The notes under the pieces are model-generated. The model saw nothing but the letters and a program-made list of their open reading frames with translations, was not told where the DNA came from and made no database searches. Positions 1-4,666 of a DNA stretch of 7,324 bases are shown here, piece after piece. The DNA is taken from contig CASBPW010000335.1 of the NCBI GenBank assembly GCA_949127685.1, positions 1 through 7,324 on the forward strand. Reading direction: 5' to 3'. How positions within the stretch are numbered: position 1 is the stretch's first letter; the number at the start of each line of letters is the position of its first letter. The stretch is from Candidatus Sivonenia alaskensis PMM_0068 (GTDB taxonomy: Bacteria; Cyanobacteriota; Cyanobacteriia; Gloeobacterales; PMM-0068). The translations under genes were made by a program, and so were the position numbers.

Positions 1-1105
1 CCCAAGCCCCTAGGTAAACTCCGACAAATTTGCCGATGCAGGCAACGGCCAAGACCAATAAGCCAATCGTCAGCACCTGAGGATCGAGAAGACGGACTAG
101 ATCCACTTTGAGTCCAGCAGAGGCAAAGAAAATGGGAGCCAGAAATCCTGCGGTGACTAGTTCCAGGGTATGGCCTACCTCTTGACGAAAACGAGGAGCT
201 TGACCGGCTAAAATACCGACCACAAAGGCCCCTAATACAGCTTCAATGCCCATCTCGTGGGTCAGGGCCGCAACGCCAAAAGCCATAACCAAGATGACGG
301 AGAGTTGGGCCGTCGTCCCGCCCACCGTTTTGTCCACGAGAGCGATGATCTGAGCGACTACGGTTCGCCCTACGGTAAAAGCAATGGACAGGAAAAGCAC
401 CGCTCCTCCCACAGAGCGTCCTGCCGAGAGTAGGTCCACACTGCCACTGGTCGCCAAACCCGCTACCACAGAGAGTAAAATCCAGCCGATGGTATCGTCC
501 GTCATCGCTGCTGCCAGCGTGACCTGACCAATATCTCGACGAATCAGCTTTAAATCCATCAGCACTTTCGCGATGACCGGCACCGCTGAAATACTCATCG
601 CCACGGCCATGAACAAACTGAAAAGCAGACGCTGTTCTGGATTGGCGAGGAAAGCATCGGGCAGCAGATATCCTAGGCCCAACCCTGTGATGAAGGGCAC
701 TACAATTCCGCCCAGAGAAATCATCAAGGCTGATTTGCCTTTGCGCACAATTAGGTTGAGGTCCGTTTCCAAGCCCGTAACAATAAGTAGAAACAAGACC
801 CCAATCCAAGCAACTACGGAGAGTAAATCCGCCTGGGCTTGGACTTTCGGGAATATCTCCGCCTGTATCTGCGGGAGCAGCAGTCCCAAAACAGAAGGTC
901 CTAGAACTACGCCTGCAATCAGTTCTCCTACCACCGGAGGCTGGTTGATCGTCCGCATCCATTCACCCAATCCACGGGCTAGAGCCAAAAGCAGGCAAAT
1001 CTGGAAAAGCAGCAAAAATAGGGCGTCATGACTCAGGGACTTGAGTACCTTAGGTGCAGCCTGTACAATCTCTGCGGATAGCAAAACGGGGGAGAACTCA
1101 AGCAT
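1..1105 (-). CDS. CPA2-family cation:proton antiporter (3' end beyond left edge)
   Basis: Integral membrane exchanger, probably swapping Na+ or K+ for H+. The frame from the ATG at 1105 is open to the window edge: 368 complete codons, no stop. Visible family marks are GELIAGVVLGPSVLG (residues 60-74), GLETDL (111-116), the paired acidic residues of the ion site in TDDTIGW (D203, D204), FFASAGLKVDL (326-336) and a lysine at 359 in a late helix. About ten to eleven hydrophobic segments fall between residues 28 and 366, so most of the exchanger domain is present. Whether a TrkA-N, USP or other cytoplasmic tail follows cannot be seen. GAGG lies 6 bases before the ATG. A 239-codon ORF in another frame of the same strand (243-962) is a shadow; its composition is not that of a real protein. 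The exact ion is unknown; KefB/NapA-type assignment is from family knowledge. Confidence 0.93.
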   Translation of the reverse strand, partial: MLEFSPVLLSAEIVQAAPKVLKSLSHDALFLLLFQICLLLALARGLGEWMRTINQPPVVGELIAGVVLGPSVLGLLLPQIQAEIFPKVQAQADLLSVVAWIGVLFLLIVTGLETDLNLIVRKGKSALMISLGGIVVPFITGLGLGYLLPDAFLANPEQRLLFSLFMAVAMSISAVPVIAKVLMDLKLIRRDIGQVTLAAAMTDDTIGWILLSVVAGLATSGSVDLLSAGRSVGGAVLFLSIAFTVGRTVVAQIIALVDKTVGGTTAQLSVILVMAFGVAALTHEMGIEAVLGAFVVGILAGQAPRFRQEVGHTLELVTAGFLAPIFFASAGLKVDLVRLLDPQVLTIGLLVLAVACIGKFVGVYLGAW

Positions 1106-1161
1106 AGGTAGCCTCGTGAGGAGCATCTAGAGAAAGAGTTGGAGCGTAAGAATTGGCCAAA

Positions 1162-1184
1162 ACAATGTATAAGGGACAATGTAT
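1162..1184 (-). repeat. 9-bp direct repeat upstream of the antiporter
   Basis: The minus strand reads ATACATTGT-ccctt-ATACATTGT, two exact 9-mers (1184-1176 and 1170-1162) with a 14-bp period, ending 57 bp before the antiporter start. The position suits a regulator site, but the period is not a whole number of helical turns and no known regulator consensus is matched. Confidence 0.5.
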
Positions 1185-1196
1185 CACGGGTTTCAA
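1166..1196 (-). promoter_or_regulatory. Weak candidate promoter for the antiporter
   Basis: On the minus strand TTGAAA (1196-1191) is followed after 19 bases by TATACA (1171-1166), giving a leader of about 50-60 bases before the ATG at 1105. The spacer is longer than the usual 16-18, so this is only a candidate. The -10 overlaps the second copy of the 9-bp direct repeat. Confidence 0.25.
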
Positions 1197-1411
1197 AATC
1201 GTACCTGCCAGACGTGATAACGGAGAGCTCCTAACTAAAGCACATCGAACAATTCAGATTTATTGAATACTTATAAATTCGATTATTCTCTATATGTTTC
1301 TGTTTGCAAAATGCAATGCTACTTTAGGTTCAAGAATAGCCTTATTCCTCACAGACATGGAGTATCTGGATATACATTTAACTTAAACGCAACAAATATT
1401 TTAGAGCCTAA

Positions 1412-1431
1412 GTGAAATTGGCAATTCTCAC
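1412..1431 (-). terminator. Weak hairpin after trpA
   Basis: The minus strand can fold GTGAgAATT-gcc-AATTTCAC, an 8-bp stem with one bulged base, starting 19 bases after the trpA stop. The stem is AT-rich and is followed by mixed sequence with only short T stretches, so termination here would be weak or factor-assisted. Confidence 0.3.
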
Positions 1432-1449
1432 CAAATCGATCGCTATTAA

Positions 1450-2256
1450 CTAATCGACGCTGTTTATAGCCTTGCGTAAGGCTGTGCAAAATTGGGTTGT
1501 TTCAGCCATGCGCTCATCTGGTGTAGCTTCAGCTAATTTCCGGACAAAGGCAGAGCCTACAATCACTCCATCAGCGCCCCAATCCACCACTTGCTGGGCT
1601 TGCTCCGGGCTGGAAATACCAAAACCAACACAGACAGGAAGGTCCGTAAGTGCCTGCAATCGGTTGATCAAGGGTTGGAGTGCAATGGAGACTTCCCTCC
1701 GGACTCCGGTTACCCCTATGACACTGACGAGATAAACAAAACCACGCGCTTGTTTGACAATTTTTTCAATGCGCTCTGTGGGACTGGTCGGAGCCACCAA
1801 CTGAATGACATCGATGCCTCTTGCCTGAGCAGCGTGCACCAGCAGATCCGATTCTTCTAAAGGTAAGTCCGGGACTACCAATCCTTTGGCTCCTGCTTGG
1901 GCAATTTTGTCGAGAAAACGCTCAACGCCCAAAGAAAGTATCGGATTGTAGTAACTGAATAATATCAAGGGTGCCTTGAGCTTGGGCGTCAGCCGTTCTA
2001 CTAAAGACAAAACATCTGCCAAGGTAGTGCCTTGTTTCAGGGCACGGGTAGACGCCGCTTGAATGACGGGGCCATCAGCCAAAGGGTCACTATAAGGAAT
2101 CCCTAGCTCAATTAGGTCTGCTCCAGCCTGGTCTAAAGCTAATAGAGCGGCTTCGGTGGTTGCCAGATCCGGATCCCCAACCGTTAAAAAAGGAATAAGC
2201 GCTTTTTGTTGATGGGCCTTGAGCTGGGCAAAGCACTCACCGATGGATACAGCCAT
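1450..2256 (-). CDS. trpA: Tryptophan synthase alpha chain
   Basis: Cleaves indole-3-glycerol phosphate to indole and glyceraldehyde 3-phosphate; the indole passes to the TrpB subunit in the cytoplasmic alpha2-beta2 complex. At 268 residues it is the normal family length and a complete TIM barrel. The catalytic pair is E50 in ADLIELGIPYSDP and D61 in LADGPVIQAA. The flexible loop 6 is SVIGVTGVRREV (178-189) with its threonine at 183. The phosphate-binding stretches GFGIS (211-215) and VGSAFV (233-238) are intact. The ATG at 2256 gives the usual N-terminus ahead of ALIPFLTVGDPD; no good Shine-Dalgarno precedes it (the 15 bases upstream are pyrimidine-rich). No other trp gene is in the window, as is common in cyanobacteria, where trp genes are scattered. 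Its 5' side abuts the fossil gene fragment at 2309-2413. Confidence 0.98.
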   Translation of the reverse strand: MAVSIGECFAQLKAHQQKALIPFLTVGDPDLATTEAALLALDQAGADLIELGIPYSDPLADGPVIQAASTRALKQGTTLADVLSLVERLTPKLKAPLILFSYYNPILSLGVERFLDKIAQAGAKGLVVPDLPLEESDLLVHAAQARGIDVIQLVAPTSPTERIEKIVKQARGFVYLVSVIGVTGVRREVSIALQPLINRLQALTDLPVCVGFGISSPEQAQQVVDWGADGVIVGSAFVRKLAEATPDERMAETTQFCTALRKAINSVD

Positions 2257-2308
2257 AGTGCCAGAGAGAAAAGCAAAGCTTAGTGTACCGCTTCCTGAGG
2301 TTCCCTAG

Positions 2309-2413
2309 AAGCTTGCTGCTCAAGACAAGTCTAATATTGCGGTCTGTACCCTCTGTGGCAAGATACACCTGCCCGCCAACCCAGGAGCCAGTTTCTGCCC
2401 CTATTGCCCCTGA
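2309..2413 (+). pseudogene. Fossil C-terminal copy of the neighbouring 111-aa protein
   Basis: Between an in-frame TAG (2306-2308) and a TGA (2411-2413) the frame encodes a Cys-rich tail: NIAVCTLCGKI, a nine-residue variable stretch, then FCPYCP. The intact downstream protein ends AVAVCGLCGKI, a ten-residue variable stretch, FCPYSA. The matching segments occupy the same place just before the stop. No ATG, GTG or TTG starts this frame, so it is not an independent gene as read. The 5' part of the copy is missing: the N-terminus would fall inside trpA. The four cysteines form a clean CxxC...CxxC zinc-ribbon-like pattern, which the intact copy has lost. The 3' untranslated sequence and terminator are also similar between copies. 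A frameshifted or recoded extension of some other gene is possible but has no support. Confidence 0.65.
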
Positions 2414-2500
2414 GCGACTTAGTTTATAGAGATAGTGAATTAGGTCCTGAATATGGGAATCCTATAGTCATAATCGAGTAGATTCTGTTGATTGTGCAAA

Positions 2501-2530
2501 GAAGGCTTTGAATGCAAGCCTTCTTTTTTT
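2501..2530 (+). terminator. Intrinsic terminator of the fossil gene copy
   Basis: GAAGGCTT (2501-2508) pairs with AAGCCTTC (2516-2523) around a 7-base loop, or nine pairs with a bulged T; seven T follow (2524-2530). Stem and T-run are nearly the same as those of the terminator at 3134-3163, and the preceding bases (GGGAAT, AGTA, ATTCTGTT) also align. It stands after a fragment that has no start codon, so it may now have no gene to serve. Confidence 0.75.
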
Positions 2531-2556
2531 GCTTGTGGCCCGTAATTTCAAAGGTT

Positions 2557-2568
2557 GAGTGTGCACTC
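2557..2568. repeat. Short palindrome GAGTG-tg-CACTC
   Basis: Perfect 5-bp arms around two bases, placed directly before the inverted repeat at 2569-2587 and about 120 bp upstream of the 111-aa gene. It could be half of an operator or chance. Confidence 0.35.
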
Positions 2569-2587
2569 CAAGCTCATCTTGAGCTTG
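2569..2587. repeat. Perfect 8-bp inverted repeat with 3-base loop
   Basis: CAAGCTCA-tct-TGAGCTTG is a perfect inverted repeat. No T-run follows on either side, so it is not a standard intrinsic terminator. It lies between the fossil's terminator and the promoter region of the 111-aa gene; a regulator site or RNA hairpin is possible. Confidence 0.55.
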
Positions 2588-2659
2588 CTCCCAGCCATTC
2601 TTTTGAGTCTATCTCCATGACAATGAGTAAATTTCTGTAAAGTTGTGTTAAGCTGGGTG

Positions 2660-2681
2660 TAATAAAGTATTTTGTAGGAGG
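2660..2681 (+). promoter_or_regulatory. Possible -10 and strong Shine-Dalgarno of the 111-aa gene
   Basis: AGGAGG at 2676-2681 sits 7 bases before the ATG at 2689, the best ribosome-binding site in the window, and fixes that start. TAATAA at 2660-2665 could be a -10, but the bases 17 upstream are not a good -35, so the promoter part is weak while the Shine-Dalgarno part is firm. Such a site suggests the protein is efficiently translated. Confidence 0.6.
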
Positions 2682-2688
2682 TTCAGTC

Positions 2689-3024
2689 ATGGTTAGTTTA
2701 GCTGCGATCGCTCAAGCATCTGAGCCTGCTGTGCTCACAGTAGACTTAGATTTCAAACAGTTTTTTGTCTCCCTTGTTGAATCGGCTTACCGTGAAGGGT
2801 GTTCTCTGGAAGAGATTTACAAAGACATTGCCAAGTTGAAAACGGAACTTGTGATTCCTGATTTGGATAGCTTTCCGCTGAAAGAATGGGCGCTACAGAC
2901 CTATTGGGCTATGGAGAAGCGTGGGCTCCAAAACCAAACGGCAGTGGCTGTTTGTGGCCTGTGTGGCAAAATCGCTCCGGAACGTGAACTCAACTGTGCA
3001 AACTTCTGCCCATATAGTGCATAG
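2689..3024 (+). CDS. Unrecognised 111-aa protein with helical body and Cys-rich tail
   Basis: I do not recognise this protein. Residues about 21-82 look like two or three amphipathic helices (FKQFFVSLVESAYREG, SLEEIYKDIAKLKTEL, PLKEWALQTYWAMEKRGL). The tail carries C89-x2-C92, then C103 and C107, ending FCPYSA; this resembles a small zinc ribbon, but the expected final cysteine is a serine (S110). There is no signal peptide or membrane segment, so it is probably cytoplasmic. It looks like a real gene: an optimal AGGAGG ribosome site, a strong terminator downstream, and a decayed relative of its tail and terminator immediately upstream. It stands alone in its direction between trpA and icd and converges on icd. 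A precursor-peptide reading (leader plus Cys core) is imaginable, but no modifying enzyme is nearby. Function unknown. Confidence 0.85.
   Translation: MVSLAAIAQASEPAVLTVDLDFKQFFVSLVESAYREGCSLEEIYKDIAKLKTELVIPDLDSFPLKEWALQTYWAMEKRGLQNQTAVAVCGLCGKIAPERELNCANFCPYSA
2704..2711. other. HIP1 octamer GCGATCGC
   Basis: One exact copy of the palindrome that is overrepresented in many cyanobacterial genomes, within codons 6-8 of the 111-aa gene. I noticed only one exact copy in 7.3 kb, so it supports a cyanobacterial origin weakly and argues against a strongly HIP1-rich genome. Confidence 0.5.
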
Positions 3025-3133
3025 ACCCTACCGATAGGAGCTTCCTGTGAGCCATAACTTCAACCAGATGATTGAGTGAGCCACAGGTAAGGGAATACTA
3101 GGTTTACTCCAGTAATTCTGTTACGTGTACGTA

Positions 3134-3163
3134 GAAGGCTTGATTTCAAGCCTTCTTTTTTTT
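3134..3163 (+). terminator. Strong intrinsic terminator, overlapping the 3' end of icd
   Basis: GAAGGCTTG (3134-3142) and CAAGCCTTC (3147-3155) form a perfect 9-bp stem with an ATTT loop, followed by eight T (3156-3163). It ends the 111-aa transcript about 110 bases after its stop. Its right arm and T-run are also the antisense of the last codons and stop of icd (stop at 3148-3146). In the minus direction the hairpin is preceded by the A-run and not followed by T, so it should act mainly on plus-strand transcription. A 12-base palindrome, TACGT-gt-ACGTA, lies directly before it (3122-3133). Confidence 0.88.
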
Positions 3164-4387
3164 AGGCTTAGCAGGCTGGTACGCTGCTCGTAAATTCTGG
3201 TCTAGACGGTCAAGAAATTGTTGGGTCCTTAGCCAGGGCTGTTCTGGACCAATGAGCACCGCCAAATCTTTTGTCATAGCGCCTGATTCCACAGTCTCCA
3301 CGCATATCCGCTCGAGCGTGGTGGCAAAGTTTTCTAAGGCTGCATTATCGTCAAACTTAGCCCGATAAAAGAGCCCGCGGGTCCAAGCAAAGATAGAAGC
3401 AATCGGATTAGTGGAGGTTTCACGTCCCTTTTGATACTCCCGGTAATGCCGAGTCACTGTTCCATGAGCTGCTTCTGCTTCCACTGTATGTCCATCAGGC
3501 GTAAGCAATACAGAAGTCATCAGGCCCAGAGAACCAAAACCTTGAGCGACCGTATCGGACTGGACATCGCCATCGTAGTTTTTACACGCCCAGACGAAAC
3601 CACCTTTCCACTTCAGAGCCGCCGCCACCATATCGTCAATCAAACGGTGTTCGTAGGTAATCTTGGCCGCTTTGAACTGGTCCGCAAATTCTTGTTCAAA
3701 CACTTCCTGGAAGAGGTCTTTGAATCGTCCATCATAGGCTTTGAGAATTGTATTTTTGGTAGACAGATACACAGGCCAACCCTTCATCAGTCCATAGTTT
3801 AGGCAGGAGCGGGCAAAGCCACGGATAGAATCATCCAGGTTATACATGCCCATCGCTACCCCACTACTGGGGAAGGCAAAGACCTCATACTCAATGGAGT
3901 CGCTACCATCGGATGGGGTGAATTTCATGGTTAAAGTCCCAGGCCCAGGCACTTTAAAATCCGTAGCCCGGTATTGATCTCCAAAAGCATGACGGCCAAT
4001 TACAATCGGTTCTGTCCAACCGGGTACGAGGCGAGGCACATTCCGACAGATAATCGGTTCGCGGAATACAGTCCCACCAAGGATATTGCGGATCGTGCCA
4101 TTGGGAGATTTCCACATTTTCTTAAGCTGGAATTCTTCTACCCGCGCTTCATCAGGAGTAATCGTGGCGCATTTCACCCCAACTCGATATTGCTGAATCG
4201 CTTTAGCCGCTTCGACGGTTATCCGGTCTTCGGTGGCATCCCGGCTTTCAATACTCAAGTCGTAATACTTCAGATCTATATCCAGGTAGGGCAAGATCAG
4301 TTTTTCTTTAATGAACTGCCAGATGATTCTGGTCATTTCATCTCCATCAATCTCTACGACAGGATTAGCGACTTTGATTTTTTGCAT
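3146..4387 (-). CDS. icd: NADP-dependent isocitrate dehydrogenase, eukaryote-like (type II)
   Basis: Oxidatively decarboxylates isocitrate to 2-oxoglutarate with NADP+. The 413-residue protein follows human cytosolic IDH1 nearly block for block: GDEMTRIIW (15-23), CATITPDE (73-80), KSPNGTIRNILGGTVFRE (93-110), GRHAFGDQYRATDF (131-144), STKNTILKAYDGRFKD (209-224), RLIDDMVA (248-255), NYDGDVQSD (270-278) and EAAHGTVTRHY (305-315). Substrate-site R100, R109 and R132, K211, and the metal aspartates D251 and D274 are present. This is the ~410-residue homodimeric class, not the E. coli-like class. The ATG at 4387 is preferred over one at 4474: it has AAGG 6 bases upstream, it gives the normal N-terminus, and a promoter lies between the two. 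The C-terminus PKPKKKKA is written by the T-run and stem of the convergent terminator, so its lysines may reflect terminator constraint. Confidence 0.97.
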   Translation of the reverse strand: MQKIKVANPVVEIDGDEMTRIIWQFIKEKLILPYLDIDLKYYDLSIESRDATEDRITVEAAKAIQQYRVGVKCATITPDEARVEEFQLKKMWKSPNGTIRNILGGTVFREPIICRNVPRLVPGWTEPIVIGRHAFGDQYRATDFKVPGPGTLTMKFTPSDGSDSIEYEVFAFPSSGVAMGMYNLDDSIRGFARSCLNYGLMKGWPVYLSTKNTILKAYDGRFKDLFQEVFEQEFADQFKAAKITYEHRLIDDMVAAALKWKGGFVWACKNYDGDVQSDTVAQGFGSLGLMTSVLLTPDGHTVEAEAAHGTVTRHYREYQKGRETSTNPIASIFAWTRGLFYRAKFDDNAALENFATTLERICVETVESGAMTKDLAVLIGPEQPWLRTQQFLDRLDQNLRAAYQPAKPKKKKA

Positions 4388-4419
4388 AGATGCCCTTGTG
4401 ATTCGGTCCTGAGGAACAA

Positions 4420-4448
4420 AACATACCAAGGCGGTGGGGCGATGGCAA
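4420..4448 (-). promoter_or_regulatory. Likely sigma-70-type promoter of icd
   Basis: On the minus strand TTGCCA (4448-4443, five of six consensus bases) is followed by a 17-base spacer and TATGTT (4425-4420, four of six). Transcription would begin near 4413, giving a leader of roughly 25 bases to the ATG at 4387. This also argues against translation from 4474, which would lie upstream of the promoter. I saw no good NtcA-type GTA-N8-TAC site beside it. Confidence 0.5.
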
Positions 4449-4619
4449 GCCCATCCTACGATAAACTTCTCCATGCTCCGGTTTTCATCGCTACCGTCCT
4501 GTTTTAATTTGACCTCACGGTCCTATGTACCGATTTCGCTGCGCTTACAGGGGCCTCGCCTGCCGGACACGCTAACACAGTTTCCCAAACTTGCTGAGCG
4601 CACGACCAATTTTCTACTG

Positions 4620-4666
4620 CTATGCCTATACCGTTTGGTCCTTGGGATAGGAACGGTAGGCAATAG
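4620..4666 (-). terminator. Hairpin over the transporter stop codon
   Basis: The minus strand reads CTATTGCCTACCGTT, a 16-base loop, then AACGGTATAGGCATAG. The arms pair over about 14 bases with one- and two-base bulges. The stop codon (4628-4626) is in the 3' arm, so the hairpin covers the last codons of the transporter. No T-run follows, so this may protect the mRNA 3' end or terminate weakly before icd and is not a textbook terminator. Confidence 0.4.

Larger units (their letters stand above)
1106..1449. other. AT-rich intergenic gap between trpA and the antiporter
   Basis: This 344-base gap has no ORF I can support, and no tRNA or known RNA fold that I recognise. It is clearly AT-richer than the flanking genes. 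It holds the weak trpA 3' hairpin near 1412-1431, small palindromes (TTGCA-AAA-TGCAA near 1306-1318), and the direct repeat with a possible antiporter promoter at 1162-1196. The middle, about 1200-1400, shows nothing I can assign. Confidence 0.6.
2257..2688. other. Gap between trpA and the 111-aa gene, holding duplication debris
   Basis: This 432-base gap has no complete gene. In order it holds the trpA upstream region, a decayed 3' fragment related to the downstream 111-aa gene (2309-2413), an untranslated tail and terminator belonging to that fragment (about 2454-2530), a short palindrome and a perfect 8-bp inverted repeat (2557-2587), and the promoter and ribosome-binding region of the 111-aa gene. 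I could not assign a convincing trpA promoter. Confidence 0.6.

Noticed and set aside
243..962. 239-codon ORF on the minus strand
   Set aside because: It is an out-of-frame reading of the antiporter; its sequence is rich in Arg, Gly, Ser and Cys with no domain, whereas the overlapping frame gives a clear CPA2 protein.
573..1031. 152-codon ORF on the plus strand, antisense to the antiporter
   Set aside because: Low-complexity, basic, no recognisable domain; explained by antisense reading of a real gene.
1336..1370. Possible Yfr1-like small RNA (TTCCTCACAGAC)
   Set aside because: The conserved Yfr1 core is ACTCCTCACAC; this differs, and there are no flanking GC-rich hairpins or a T-run.
2636..2650. 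Possible NtcA site (GTA-N8-TTA) before the 111-aa gene
   Set aside because: The right half is TTA and not TAC, and the spacing to the candidate -10 does not fit the usual arrangement.
2689..3024. RiPP precursor (leader plus Cys-rich core) reading of the 111-aa protein
   Set aside because: No GG cleavage motif before the tail and no modifying enzyme or exporter nearby; the CxxCGK pattern fits a metal-binding tail better.
4388..4474. N-terminal extension of icd from the ATG at 4474
   Set aside because: The 29 extra residues are unlike the family, the candidate promoter (4448-4420) lies inside them, and the ATG at 4387 has a good ribosome site and the expected N-terminus.
3974..4507. 177-codon plus-strand ORF (and one at 3431-3802) antisense to icd
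   Set aside because: icd on the minus strand is unambiguous over this span; the antisense frames show no family features and no ribosome site I can support.
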